64,000 nt of DNA from Paramacrobiotus metropolitanus (GCF_019649055.1 NW_026570508.1:1-64000), one strand, 5' to 3'. Numbered from the stretch's first letter, positions 1 through 10,353 are shown. Program-made: numbers and translations. The notes: a model not told the origin generated them from the letters alone.

Positions 1-824
1 ATGCCGGGTTCTATACCGTTTTGCTGTTATACATATACTCCTACGTAGTCGATTCTTGTAAACGCCCTGGGCTAACTAAGCAGTCTCTCCTTGCCAATTG
101 TCAACCGTCTCAATTTGATCCCGGTTTGAAAAGCTACGACTGCCGTTGCCAGCAGCAGCATATTCCACTAGAATTTTCATCCTTAAAGCGTTGTATATTA
201 ATAAGCCTCGGCGACGTCTGGCACTTGCGAATCTGCGATTCGCCTGCCTGCGTGATGCATAGCAATGTCACGGTAATTCGTGATTTACTTGTGTTGTACT
301 ACAGTTAATTCTCGTTTTTTTAGCTTTTAGATTGGCCGATCGGGAAGTGATTTGCGTCCGATATTGTTTCTCTTGGCAGCGTTGCTGTGGCCTTGTTTAT
401 ATGAAATTAAAAGTAGTTAATTCTCGTATGAGTGCAGAAAAGCAGCTGGAAATTTTGGGTAAAATTTTGTTATTTTAGTTACAGTATCAAATTGTTGCAG
501 TATCAAATCGCATCTCCGGTATCAGCGATACCGGAGATGCGAAGTAAGAAATACTATAAAAAAAAAATAAGAAAAACTATTTAATTGTGGAGCGATTACC
601 TGGCTTCGTTGACATTGCCAAAAAACCGTCTTTATTAACGTATAATGATTTAGGAGTAAAATTAAGCAAGAAACGGGACAGTGCTGTTCCTTCGCCTCGC
701 ACTCTAGTCGATTTCGTCTTCCGATGGCTGCAAAGTAGATCGTAGAGATGTGGCTTAGTAAATGCAGCAATTGACCTCCCAGTACAGTATGAATTGTTCT
801 TACCGCGTATAAAATTGCTAATAG
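1..824. other. No gene recognised; AT-rich flank/intron
   Basis: No open frame here resembles a known protein. The stretch lies upstream of the first recognisable CDC23-like exon, so it is probably intron or decayed sequence of that gene. The only ordered structure seen is the perfect hairpin at 509-541. Confidence 0.4.
509..541. repeat. Perfect 15-bp inverted repeat (hairpin)
   Basis: The arm at 509-523 (CGCATCTCCGGTATC) is exactly complementary to the arm at 527-541, leaving a 3-nt loop (AGC). No transposon terminal structure was seen around it. It could be the edge of a small palindromic repeat family; function unknown. Confidence 0.85.
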
Positions 825-1056
825 GTTCTGTGCCAAACACCCCGCCTACCCCGCCATCCACAACGCCATGCGCCGCTTCCAGTACGGGGAAGCGATGGGA
901 TACGCCCGGATGCGCAGGAGCGAGTTCCCCAAGTTCCCCGTTCTGCGCTTCTAATTCTTCAACAAGTACCTCCACGGCCAGGCGCAGTGGCTCCAGAATG
1001 CGCCGCATCCGCTGGAATTCGAATCCGTCGCCGAGACGGATGTGCTCTATTTGCAG
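825..1056 (+). pseudogene. CDC23: CDC23/APC8-like exon with in-frame stop
   Basis: The reading frame beginning at 826 gives a TPR-like stretch (for example FQYGEAMGYARMRRSEF and NKYLHGQAQW). It matches the part of CDC23, a TPR scaffold subunit of the anaphase-promoting complex, just before the exon at 1611. The exon is bounded by an AG acceptor (ATAG, 821-824) and a GT donor (1057). A TAA at 952-954 interrupts the frame inside the conserved 'FxxxxKYL' helix. With the frameshift near 11115 and the retroelement at 1815-11056, this indicates a dead or dying copy, unless the stop is an assembly error. Recognition is from remembered family sequence, not a search. Confidence 0.6.
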
Positions 1057-1610
1057 GTATGGATGCCGCTCTTTTCGATTAATTATTGGGATATTTATGA
1101 AAATGTTCTGTATTCGTGGTATTTCGTAGTAAGATGGCTTTTATTAGTATGCTCCAGAACAGTCTGAGAAATAAAGCAACCGACCACAAATTTGGTTTAT
1201 ACTTTATATTATACTTTTTATTCGTTATTTTGTTTTTGGCCAAAAATCTTACTGGTTAAACTGCGTAAAGGCTTTTCAATGTACCTTGATACAGTTTCTA
1301 TCTTCGTAACTGATAACAATTTTAGTTGATGTCGGCTCGCCGCGACTGTATTTTTGTCATTTTACTTTTAATTCGGACTTGTTATTTCCTGAAGCTGCTG
1401 CATTTTTTTAGTTCCCTTCTTTTTACATTTTATCGTGTGTGCAACACCAGAAATTAACTGTAATCTTTTCATCGTTGATTAGGTATATAATTTTAATCTT
1501 GTTGATTTTTTTTTCTGGTTATTTACCGGGCAGCATTTGATATTACGGTTATTGCTTATTTGTTCTTCGAGTATTATTAATATCTCGATTTAATATTTTT
1601 ATTTTTGCAG
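1057..1610 (+). other. CDC23: Intron of the CDC23-like gene
   Basis: This AT-rich, T-tract-rich stretch lies between a GTATGG donor at 1057 and a TTTTTGCAG acceptor ending at 1610. Reading across the junction keeps the CDC23-like frame open. Nothing else was seen in it. Confidence 0.55.
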
Positions 1611-1814
1611 AATCTCCGTTGTGAGATCAAAGAAGAGCTGCTGCAGAACGGATTAGACCCGTTGGTGCGGTATTTATACGCGGTGATCTTGCGCCAGTTG
1701 GGCTCGCACTCCTTGGCCTGCGAGCAGCTGATCGAGGACATCTCTCATGAGCCGCGCCTGTGGTGTTTCTGGTTCGAGTTGGCCGACTGCATTTTTCCCG
1801 TCAAGTTTTGCAAT
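1611..1814 (+). pseudogene. CDC23: CDC23/APC8-like exon cut by retroelement
   Basis: The frame reads a TPR pair with YLYAVILRQLGSHSLAC and LWCFWFELADC, corresponding to the CDC23 segment usually reading 'YLYGVVLRKL...LHWGAWLELC'. The exon does not reach a splice donor: it runs straight into the LTR of gypsy-A at about 1815. The missing part resumes in the same frame at about 11053. The element therefore inserted in coding sequence and would abolish the protein. Confidence 0.7.
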
Positions 1815-2101
1815 CGTATCCATCATTTCCGCCAAAACACACTACCACAAAATGGACCGTCTAGCCACATGCCAATGCATACAGTTCACAACGTTTCCAA
1901 GGACATTCCTCTCCGTTATCACACTTCCCACCCAAGACTATCGATACACTTCCATGAAGAATGAAAGTTAGTTATGCAATAGCATGAACAACAGGTGCAC
2001 GCGCCGGTCATGCGCATCCACGCATCCACACGCGACTGGCAGCGCGTTATTAGCATTAGCGGTTCCCCTTGGGACGCGTTATGAGCGTTTAGCGGCTAGC
2101 A
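1815..2101 (-). repeat. 3' LTR of gypsy-A
   Basis: This matches 10759-11056 over its length apart from single-base and one 8-bp indel. Read on the - strand it starts TGCTAGCC and directly follows the polypurine tract, which marks it as the 3' LTR. Confidence 0.85.
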
Positions 2102-2116
2102 TATCCCCCTCCTTAA
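2102..2116 (-). promoter_or_regulatory. Polypurine tract of gypsy-A
   Basis: On the - strand the sequence AAGGAGGGGGATA abuts the TG start of the 3' LTR. This is the position of the plus-strand primer for reverse transcription. Confidence 0.7.
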
Positions 2117-2146
2117 GACTTTTGGTCCTCCAAAAGGAAGGGACGG

Positions 2147-3100
2147 TCAGGCTTCAGGCAGAAATCCCACAACGCGCAGTGACGGGTCCGTTTCCTTCTG
2201 CCAGGTCACACTGTCCTTGTTGACGCTCGAGGCTTCCTCCCGGTTCACAGGGGCGCTTCCGGATCCATGCATCCGACCACCGCCGCTATCCTCCATTTCC
2301 GTCGACGCTTCTCCCGTCGCTCGCGATCCTCGCTCGGATAACCGTTTCCGGTTTCCAACTCCCTGCGCCGGGCATCTCCGTAGGCACGCAAACAGTTTGC
2401 GGCCATACTTAAAAAACAACAGAAGTATACAGGCGGAAATAAGTATACCTGCTATACTTCCACCAATGCTCTCCCACAGTTTCATTCGGTAGAATAGTTC
2501 CGGCACTTGTGCGGACTTCGACACACTTTGCACAATCTGGCCAACATCTGCAACACCATGCTGATCCATTGTGCCGGCAAGTTGACCAAGCAAGCTGAAC
2601 TGGAATGAGTGGTCCTTCTCCACTACCGCTTGCAGTGCCGATCCAGACAAGTCTGTGGACTCTTTGAAATGCGCCGCCAGGAGCAGGTGATTGACACTAC
2701 TGACCGGTTTCACCAACACCCATTGTCCGTTTCTTGCTTCGTACGGTTTGCCATTGAAGTTTACAACCGCCGATTTCCAGTAGCACTCGGTGTAACTGGC
2801 AAGAGTGTAACCGTCGGTAGCAATAGTGAAGTTTCCGCTCCTAGGCTGTGGTCCACACTTTGAGCCGTTGTGCACTTCGAAATCCATTACCGCTGCACGA
2901 CACTGGCGTATTATACCAAACGCTCCCATACTCTCCAGTGACTGGCATTTCCGAAGTTGCATTTCGTGCGCCGCTAGGACACCGGACAGCCGCGACAGCT
3001 ATGTAAACACTACTCAGACGCGCACGGGCCACTTGGCAGTCGAGTGTATTCACCGCGTCACCCACAGCATTCAGGTATTCGGTTTGCATGTCTTGTTCGA
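2147..3100 (-). pseudogene. Gypsy-A env C-terminal part, frameshifted
   Basis: This is the continuation of the env-like glycoprotein begun in the ORF ending at 3071. The frame moves to a second frame over about 3100-2975 and to a third frame from about 2970 to 2147, so two indels are needed to read through. Seen in the last frame: an ectodomain with several cysteines, a membrane span (SIAGILISACILLLFF), then a cytoplasmic tail of roughly 100 residues. It would be the membrane-anchored half of an envelope protein. The frameshifts imply no functional product now. The fusion-protein class was not recognised. Confidence 0.65.
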
Positions 3101-5641
3101 ACTGCAGATGCGGCTGCAGGATTTGGTCAGGTCAAGTGCAGTAAAGTTGTCACCACCAACATCCCGTCTGCCGCGGCGCAGTGGTCTCCTTCTCTTGAAC
3201 TTGCTGGGCGCCGGTTTCCTGACTCCATTCAGCTGATCCCGTGCTTGACTGATATTCAGCGGTTTCCTGTCTTCAGTGTACAGTGTAACAAACAAGTCCG
3301 GCTGTTGCGTTATAGTAATCAACTGATAACGTACTGTACCACACACCGCTGTGACGTTACCAAGGATGAAATCCAGTTGATGAACTGAGTCTCGTAATCG
3401 CAGTCCGTCCGCTTCGGCGTAGAGGCTTCCCTGCCACTGCGCCATTTTCTTCACTTCACATGGCTTCCTTACTGCTTCCACTTCTCTCCATACGAATGTA
3501 CGCTGCCCTTGTACTGAGTATCCATCAGAACGTTTATTACTGATTTCTCCAATCACGCTTACCACCGGGCAACTGTCACAATTCTGTTCTAAGGTAACTT
3601 CTTCCATTTCACAGTTTCTGGTTGTGAAATCTTTTATACTGTTCCAGCTTCCTTGACCAGATGGTGTGGCGGTATAACTCCATACGCGTCCTGTTTTAAC
3701 CATAGGTGAGTTACCGCATTTCATGGTCTGCACCATCGTCCAACAGTCTTGTGCGCTGGTGGGCACATGCGCGACGTTACGTGTGGTATCCGTCTGCCAC
3801 AAAAAACTCTCCGCGATGTGTAGCTGGTTGTCCCACTGCCGGCACACATAACCTTTAAAGGTTTTCCCATCCGGCTTCCGAGTCCACAAGTCGAAGTTCA
3901 CAGGCATAGACTTCAGGCTTGTATTCTGTGCTTTGCAGTTGAACAGTTGCTGGAAACTAACCACTCCCACATACTGCGGCTGGTTGCAGTTGCAGACGTC
4001 CACTTTCACTCCGTAACTTCCACTGACGATGCTGAGCACCAACATCGACATAAACAACAGTCGGGACATCGTCGCTTGCGGCTCAATGCGCGAGTTAAAT
4101 ACCGTTGACGTGTTATGGTTACCGGCCGGCTGCTGCTGATGACCGTTCATGTCATACGCCAAGGACGTACCGTACTCTTCGATGTAGCGCTTCGTGGTGC
4201 GTTCTCCTTTGTTTGCACGGCCCGAGCGGCGCGTCTCGACCACTGGCTCAGGTCCAACATTGTTGTACGGTTGACCATACATGTCCACTCCGCCTGCCGG
4301 TTCCCCTTGTACTTCCCCTGTGGCTTCAACTGGGAAGGTATTCTCATTGTGTGCACCATCCATCTCGTCACCGGCGTCACTGCCGAACTCTTCATCGTTT
4401 GAAAAGTACCGCGTTTCATCTGTGTAGTCATCTTCCAGCTCCTGGTGATCGATGGTCTCGTTACCAACACGATCACCATGCGCGACCACAATGTCCCCTT
4501 CATCTTTGACCACCGTATCGTTCAACTCCTCGTTGTCGGAAACTGACTGACCACTCACTTCTTGGTCACCACCGTCGTCATGGTCCATTTCCGCATTACT
4601 TCCGGCCGAATCTTCCCAGCCTCCATGCGTGCTGCCAGCATTTTCTTGACCACCGACGTCTTCTGCATCGGATGACTTATTCCCATCGCCGATGTAGAAG
4701 GTGGCTTTCTTCGTCGGAATGTCTTCATCCGGGTAATCATACATGGCGTTTCTGTCCTTGAACATTTTCAACTTTGACACATGTACTACAAACGTCTTCC
4801 GCCGCTTCCGGCCTTGAGTGTGCACTTCATAGTTCACTGGTCCTGTACGCCGCAGAACCAGGTACGGTCCGGTCCATCTGCTTAGCAGTTTCTTCGCCTT
4901 ACCGACTTCTCCCGCGGGGCAGTACACCCAGACAATGTCACCGGGGAAGTACTCCACTTCCGGGTGGTCGTCGCGCGCCCATGTCTGGTTGTGACTTGCT
5001 TCAATCCGGGCATTGGCTTCTGCGTGAACGTCTCTTAACCGGTCTGCAACATTACGGACAAATGGCTCTTTCACAGTTGGGATAGCCAAATCCACCGGGA
5101 GCGTCGGCTCGCGACCATACAGCATGTAAAACGGGGAATAACCAGTGCTGTCATGGCGGCTTGTGTTGTATCCAAAAACAACAAAAGGTAGCAGTTCATC
5201 CCAATTCTTTTGCGTAGGCGTCACATATTTCGCAAGCATGTGCGCTAGAGTCTGGTTGAAGCGTTCTGTAGTCCCATTACACTGTGGCCGGTATCCTGAC
5301 GTTGTCGTGCGGTGAATGCTGAGCAACTCGTACAGTTCAGCACTCAAATTGTTCAGGAATGGCGTTCCCCTGTCGCTTAGGACTCTTTCCGGCATCGAAA
5401 ACTTCAAAAAGACATCGTAGAGGAGGAACTTTGCGACACTTGTCGCATTCTGTTCATTAAGCGCCTTTGCACATGTCCACTTGCTGAACAAATCAGTGGC
5501 AACAATTATGAACTTGTATCCGGCGCGGGTCCGGGGCAGCGGTCCGAGGATGTCCGTCGCCACCGTGTGGAACGGCATATCTGGACAAAAGCTCTGGACT
5601 GGGCCGGGCGCTTTCTGGTGGGACGGTTTCGGGCTTGACAC
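3071..5641 (-). CDS. Gypsy-A integrase core joined to env-like glycoprotein
   Basis: The N-terminal half is a Ty3/gypsy integrase catalytic core and C-terminal domain. Its DDE acids lie in VATDILGP, LSDRGTPF and GTTERFNQ, followed by the usual 'GYSPFYMLYGREP' stretch and a GPY-like RWTGPYLVLRR. An acidic, Gly/Asp-rich linker follows. From the internal Met at 4069 there is an env-like protein with a signal peptide (MSRLLFMSMLVLSIVSG), many cysteines, N-glycosylation sites and a basic furin-like stretch (RRGRRD). The frame overlaps the Gag-Pol ORF by about 135 nt in a different frame, so integrase is reached by a -1 shift or was split by an indel. Pol and env share one uninterrupted frame, so env would need a spliced message or cleavage. 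Confidence 0.75.
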   Translation of the reverse strand: MSSPKPSHQKAPGPVQSFCPDMPFHTVATDILGPLPRTRAGYKFIIVATDLFSKWTCAKALNEQNATSVAKFLLYDVFLKFSMPERVLSDRGTPFLNNLSAELYELLSIHRTTTSGYRPQCNGTTERFNQTLAHMLAKYVTPTQKNWDELLPFVVFGYNTSRHDSTGYSPFYMLYGREPTLPVDLAIPTVKEPFVRNVADRLRDVHAEANARIEASHNQTWARDDHPEVEYFPGDIVWVYCPAGEVGKAKKLLSRWTGPYLVLRRTGPVNYEVHTQGRKRRKTFVVHVSKLKMFKDRNAMYDYPDEDIPTKKATFYIGDGNKSSDAEDVGGQENAGSTHGGWEDSAGSNAEMDHDDGGDQEVSGQSVSDNEELNDTVVKDEGDIVVAHGDRVGNETIDHQELEDDYTDETRYFSNDEEFGSDAGDEMDGAHNENTFPVEATGEVQGEPAGGVDMYGQPYNNVGPEPVVETRRSGRANKGERTTKRYIEEYGTSLAYDMNGHQQQPAGNHNTSTVFNSRIEPQATMSRLLFMSMLVLSIVSGSYGVKVDVCNCNQPQYVGVVSFQQLFNCKAQNTSLKSMPVNFDLWTRKPDGKTFKGYVCRQWDNQLHIAESFLWQTDTTRNVAHVPTSAQDCWTMVQTMKCGNSPMVKTGRVWSYTATPSGQGSWNSIKDFTTRNCEMEEVTLEQNCDSCPVVSVIGEISNKRSDGYSVQGQRTFVWREVEAVRKPCEVKKMAQWQGSLYAEADGLRLRDSVHQLDFILGNVTAVCGTVRYQLITITQQPDLFVTLYTEDRKPLNISQARDQLNGVRKPAPSKFKRRRPLRRGRRDVGGDNFTALDLTKSCSRICSSNKTCKPNT

Positions 5642-8600
5642 TTTATGCAGGAGTCGACGTATGCCTTCACGAAACTCAGCATATCTGGAAAGGTTACTCG
5701 CTTACTAACCTTTTCCCACGTTCGGTCAAATCCTAGATGACCGGACAGCGGGTCATCATGTAGGAAAGCCAGGACTTCAAACCGCAACTTCTTTGGCAGC
5801 ACTAGTAACATGCGCTTCGTCCCCTGTGACTTCCACCATCTGTACAGTATACCATCCTGGAGTACGTATGTTTTCCGTACATTCTTCTCGTGTGGCATCC
5901 GCTGTACAATATCACTGCAAAACGCATCTTCTTTTTGCTCGGCTTCCATGTCAATGTCCATACCGATTTCGTCCGTAAAGATTGCATTAAACTGGAGTGG
6001 CTCCGCAGGATAGCGGGACAGGCAGTCCCCGTCGGCGTGGATCCTTCCCGCTTTATGGATAATTCGCAAGTCGAATTCCTGCAGCTTGAGTGCCCATCGT
6101 ACAAGGCGGGAACTTGGCCCTTGGACGTTGATGAGCCAGCACAGACTGTGGTGGTCCGTTACCACAGTCACCAAACGCCCCAGTAAATAATACCGAAACT
6201 TCTCACAGGTGTATACAATCGCGAGGCACTCCCGTTCAGTGGTGGTATAGTTGCACTCCGCCTTGTTTAATCTGCGGCTACCGTACGCCACCACACGTTC
6301 TCGGTCCTCTTCATCCCTTTGGACTACCACGACACCGATTGCGTAGGCCGACGCATCTGGATGGACTTCAATGTCACGGTCAGCGTCGAAGTGAACCAGC
6401 ACAGGGGCAGTGCATAAAGCCTGTCGCATCGCGTCGAACGCCGCTTGCTGTTCGTGGGACCACTCGAATGGAACGTCTTTCTTCGTCAGCCGGGTCAGCG
6501 GCTCCACTATCGCCGAGAATCCCTTGATGAATCGACGATAGTACCCGCAGAGGCCCAAGAAAGATCGGCACGCTTTCAGTGTCACAGGACGTGGGAAATT
6601 CTGTACCGCTGTGACCTTTTCGGGATCTGGTTCAATGCCTTCTGGGGTGACAATGAATCCCAAAACTTTGCAGCGTGACTTCAAAAAGTGGCACTTACTG
6701 GGTTTGAGAATCAATCCGTAACGACGGAACCGAGTACAAATCTCTCCGACGACTTCCTTGTGTTCCTCCAGTGTTTCGTGTCCACACACAACATCGTCGA
6801 GGAAACAAAACATATTCTTGAACAGCATTCCGTGCAGGACATCGTTCATCGTCCGCTGGAAGTGTGCCGGGGCGTTGCGTAAACCGAAGCATACCACATT
6901 ATACTCGTACAGACCACCGGCTGCTTGAAATGCTGTAATGGGCTTCGACTCCTCAGCTAATGGCATCTGCCAGAAACCTGACTGCAGATCCATTGTGGTA
7001 ATATACTTGGCCTTGGAGAGCACCTGCAGACAGTCATCCACGTTGGGGAGTGGGTACCGGTCGGCTACCGTAACCGCGTTGACACCTCGCATGTCAGAGC
7101 ACATCCGCTTGGCCGTGCCGTGGTCCTTGTCGACCAGCATCGACGGCGAGCACCAGCTGCTCTTTGAACGCCTTATCACTCCTTTCGCCAACATGTCTTT
7201 AATCTGCCGCTCCATCTCCTCGAATTCTTTCGGAGTTCTTCGGTATTGACCTTGGTAGCGTGGTTTCGTGCCGGGTTGCAGCACAATCTTAAATGGCTCC
7301 ACTTTGGCCATTCCCATCATCTTGTCGTCTGTATGGAACAGATCGGAAAACTGTTCCAGGAAGGCCGAAAACTCCTCCACTTTATCCTTTGTACGGGCGT
7401 CACCAATATCGAATTGAGTAATCGGGACTTTAGGCCAAGAATAGTCCCAGTTGTCCATATCCAGCTCATGGACACCGTCCATTGCGACGGCCAGTCTGCG
7501 CTGCTGAAGGACTTGTCCACCTCCAGTCTGCTGATGAAGTAGTGCCATCATAAACGCTTTCATTCTTGGCTGCAGCCTTGCCGCTTCCTTCTGCGCCGGG
7601 GCTGCTGCTGCGGCAGTCGTAACTTGCCCCTTCGGTTGCCCCTGTGGTTGTCCGTTGCGGTGCACAGCGGTGTTACCAAACTTGCCGGTTACCTTTGACA
7701 CTGCGGGTTGACCACGGCTGGACGTTGGCTGACCGGCACCGCCGCTTCTCTTCATTGTGGACATCCGCTTCATCTGCTCCTCCATGGACAGTCCGAGCGT
7801 TGATCGTTGCACTTCGGTAAGCCCCTTCGTCAACACGTAGTCGCTTGGTCCTAGCAACCTGTTGTTTGCAACATCAACTAATATGCCGGGTATACCAGTA
7901 ACATTGCACCCAATCATCGCGTCATATTTGCCACTGTTGAACCCATCGAATACCTGGAATGGTATGGTTCCCTTCAACCCACATACCTCCACTTCCAGGA
8001 AGACACGACCAGTTGTGCGCACTACGCGGTTGTCGGCCATGGTGACCTCAACGCTGTCCGGCATCACTTCGCATCCCATGCCGCGCACAAAACTCATGTT
8101 GACCACTGACAAGCTGGCACCGGTATCCACCAATGCAGTAGCAGGTCGTCCGTTTATACGAATGGGCATTATGGGTACACACCCCGACATCTGTAGCGGC
8201 TCTTGTGCGGGACCAAACGTCTTGGTATCCGACTGCATCTCCGCCCTGTGGTGCTTCACGGACATCATAGCAAACGTCTGCCATGGGTTCTGACGGCGTC
8301 CCATTTGACGTTGCCTGCGCAGACCTTGCTGATATCGATCAGCATAAACAGCGTCCGGGTCATCAAGGCTGAATATGCCGGTTGGTCCGATCCGGCTGGA
8401 CACTGGTTGCCTCCGCGCTGTCCCCTGTGGTGATCCCTGTGCTGTCCCTAGTGCTGACCGGTCGCTGCGCCACGCACTTCGGCGCCGGTATCCAGATCCA
8501 CTGGGACCACTCCGATCCACAACATGCCTGTTGCGTACCCGAACAACAACATCGTGATCCTGCATTCGCTTCAGCGCCTTCCGTGGTCGCGGGACTTGGT

Positions 8601-10353
8601 GTCGTTGCCAATCCACAGCGCCTAGACGATCAAACACACTGCGACGTTGTTCTCCAATTGAGACGTTTACCACATGGACCACGCGGTGGCCACTTGGCTG
8701 GTGACCATCATCTTCGCTGTATATCCCGCGGCCTTGGATGCGGTGTCCCCTTGGGACGCTTCGACGACTTCCTCTGAGCTGAGCTGCTGCCGGTCCCAGC
8801 ATGCATTGGACGTGCTGCTCCCACCGGTTGTTGGCCCGCATTGCGCCTCTTCCACGTGCGCCTCCATGCGCGCCTCCATGCGCGCCTCCATGCGCGCCTC
8901 CATGCGCGCCTCCATGCGCGCCTCCATGCGCGCCTCCATGCGCGCCTCCATGCGCGCCTCCATGCAGGTCCCCATGCGCGCCTCCATGCGCGGCTCCTTC
9001 GTCAGCCCGTTGTCGTCCGCCATCCATACACGCGCGCACATACGCTCGTTGCCCTGCGCTACCTTGAACATGCATTGCATAATACATGTGTGCATCATTA
9101 TCATGTAGCGGTAAACTGTTCCAACCATAGAATCCGATACTTGCCGTCTCATTAACACCCCCAGGTGACCCGCCGGCAGCCGGCGACATTGCTGACAACG
9201 TTTCTGTTTCAAAACGTCTGCCCGCTGTCCCAGCTGTGGCTCCGATCGTGGTGTTTCTTCCAGTTGTGCACCGTTCCGTAGTGCCAACTTCCGCTGCATC
9301 GGTAACGATCATCGATTTGGCCTGTGCAGGTCCATTGCCACTGAACTTGGCCTTATTCTTCGGGCAGTCTTTAATCAGGTGATCCGAGCTGTCGCAGTTA
9401 TAGCAGCGCTTTCCGCTGACAGGCCTAGCGCCGCCCCTTCCGCCTGCGCCACCGTTTCCACCGTGACCTCCGCGACCGCCTCTGAACCTGCCGCCGCTGC
9501 CGCCGCGCCATCCGCTGCCACTGCCGCCACCACTGTGGTCGCTGTTTCCGGCGCCGCTTGTGTCTCCGCTTCCGTCCGCATCTCTGCCGTGCCGCTTCCA
9601 TTTGTTGAAGCGGTTGCCGCCGTGCTGTGCGCCGCCTGCGCCACTTGATTCGGAGTGAGACGATCCACCACGACCGTCATTTCCGCGATTCTTCCGCTCC
9701 AAACGGATCGCCTCCGAAACGCACTGAAGGTCGGACAGGAAGGACATCGGTGTCTTTGCCTTTGACAGCGCGACACGTGACAGATACTCGGGCAGCAGTC
9801 CGTTACGAAGTTTGGAGATTAGAGTGTCATCCTCCATGCTGCGGTCATATCTGTAACACAAAGTCACAATATCGTTATAATAATCCTCCAGCGCCTCATC
9901 CCGCTTTTGCTTCCGTTGCGCGATTTGGATTTTCAGCTGATTCTTGTAATCCTCGGTTTGGAAGCGCGTGGTTATTGCCGCTTTGAATTCTCGCCAGGTG
10001 TTGTATGGCTGCCGAGTGCCGTCATCGGTGACACGATCCCACCAGATAGCGGCAGTTGACGCCAGTAGAATGGACGCTTGCGTTATTTTCCGCTCGTCGT
10101 CCCAGCGCTGCGCCAGCGCCATCGTCTCGAAGCGTCGCAGCCACGCCACAACATCGTCCTTCGCGAGTCCCTGGAACAGCTCCAAAGTGCGCGCTGGTCC
10201 GGCCAGGTGTAGGGTATCCAGTTCTGCTGCCAGCTCACGAGGACTGAGGAGTTGCGCGGTTCCCGTGCTTGATGATGTATGCGTTGCCGTCGTTATTGGC
10301 TGGGAGGTGTAGGTGGGCGTGTGGGTAGATGTAGTGGTTCCACTTGTAGACAT
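5506..10353 (-). CDS. Gypsy-A Gag-Pol polyprotein
   Basis: This 1615-codon ORF begins with a retrotransposon Gag domain (ILLASTAAIWWDRV, then WREFKAAI), a Gly-rich linker and one CCHC knuckle (CYNCDSSDHLIKDC). A low-complexity 'GAHG' repeat tract follows. The aspartic protease has ALVDTGASLSVVN. The reverse transcriptase has the MDLQSGFWQMPL block and FLDD in place of the commoner YVDD. RNase H follows (HPDASAYAIG, YTTTERECLAIVYT, VVTDHHSLCWL), then the HHCC zinc domain of integrase ending at CIKCQ. It stops after shifting into a nonsense tail; the integrase core continues in the ORF at 5641-3071. Start chosen at the first ATG after the leader. Gag-Pol appears otherwise open, so it may have been active until recently. 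Confidence 0.85.
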   Translation of the reverse strand: MSTSGTTTSTHTPTYTSQPITTATHTSSSTGTAQLLSPRELAAELDTLHLAGPARTLELFQGLAKDDVVAWLRRFETMALAQRWDDERKITQASILLASTAAIWWDRVTDDGTRQPYNTWREFKAAITTRFQTEDYKNQLKIQIAQRKQKRDEALEDYYNDIVTLCYRYDRSMEDDTLISKLRNGLLPEYLSRVALSKAKTPMSFLSDLQCVSEAIRLERKNRGNDGRGGSSHSESSGAGGAQHGGNRFNKWKRHGRDADGSGDTSGAGNSDHSGGGSGSGWRGGSGGRFRGGRGGHGGNGGAGGRGGARPVSGKRCYNCDSSDHLIKDCPKNKAKFSGNGPAQAKSMIVTDAAEVGTTERCTTGRNTTIGATAGTAGRRFETETLSAMSPAAGGSPGGVNETASIGFYGWNSLPLHDNDAHMYYAMHVQGSAGQRAYVRACMDGGRQRADEGAAHGGAHGDLHGGAHGGAHGGAHGGAHGGAHGGAHGGAHGGAHGGARGRGAMRANNRWEQHVQCMLGPAAAQLRGSRRSVPRGHRIQGRGIYSEDDGHQPSGHRVVHVVNVSIGEQRRSVFDRLGAVDWQRHQVPRPRKALKRMQDHDVVVRVRNRHVVDRSGPSGSGYRRRSAWRSDRSALGTAQGSPQGTARRQPVSSRIGPTGIFSLDDPDAVYADRYQQGLRRQRQMGRRQNPWQTFAMMSVKHHRAEMQSDTKTFGPAQEPLQMSGCVPIMPIRINGRPATALVDTGASLSVVNMSFVRGMGCEVMPDSVEVTMADNRVVRTTGRVFLEVEVCGLKGTIPFQVFDGFNSGKYDAMIGCNVTGIPGILVDVANNRLLGPSDYVLTKGLTEVQRSTLGLSMEEQMKRMSTMKRSGGAGQPTSSRGQPAVSKVTGKFGNTAVHRNGQPQGQPKGQVTTAAAAAPAQKEAARLQPRMKAFMMALLHQQTGGGQVLQQRRLAVAMDGVHELDMDNWDYSWPKVPITQFDIGDARTKDKVEEFSAFLEQFSDLFHTDDKMMGMAKVEPFKIVLQPGTKPRYQGQYRRTPKEFEEMERQIKDMLAKGVIRRSKSSWCSPSMLVDKDHGTAKRMCSDMRGVNAVTVADRYPLPNVDDCLQVLSKAKYITTMDLQSGFWQMPLAEESKPITAFQAAGGLYEYNVVCFGLRNAPAHFQRTMNDVLHGMLFKNMFCFLDDVVCGHETLEEHKEVVGEICTRFRRYGLILKPSKCHFLKSRCKVLGFIVTPEGIEPDPEKVTAVQNFPRPVTLKACRSFLGLCGYYRRFIKGFSAIVEPLTRLTKKDVPFEWSHEQQAAFDAMRQALCTAPVLVHFDADRDIEVHPDASAYAIGVVVVQRDEEDRERVVAYGSRRLNKAECNYTTTERECLAIVYTCEKFRYYLLGRLVTVVTDHHSLCWLINVQGPSSRLVRWALKLQEFDLRIIHKAGRIHADGDCLSRYPAEPLQFNAIFTDEIGMDIDMEAEQKEDAFCSDIVQRMPHEKNVRKTYVLQDGILYRWWKSQGTKRMLLVLPKKLRFEVLAFLHDDPLSGHLGFDRTWEKVSKRVTFPDMLSFVKAYVDSCIKCQARNRPTRKRPAQSRAFVQICRSTRWRRTSSDRCPGPAPDTSS
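8857..8994. repeat. 12-bp tandem repeat inside gypsy-A gag-pol
   Basis: About eleven copies of the unit CGCGCCTCCATG, some degenerate, lie in frame. On the coding (-) strand they encode a repeating Gly-Ala-His-Gly tract between Gag and protease. Because the unit is a multiple of 3 it is open in several frames on both strands, which produces spurious antisense ORFs. Confidence 0.9.

Noticed and set aside
577-1008. 143-codon - strand ORF over the first CDC23-like exon
   Set aside because: The + strand frame matches CDC23 and has splice borders; the antisense frame is its shadow.
8667-9299. Long antisense and alternative-frame ORFs over the 12-bp repeat in gypsy-A
   Set aside because: A repeat unit divisible by 3 keeps all frames open; Gag-Pol motifs on both sides show the real frame.
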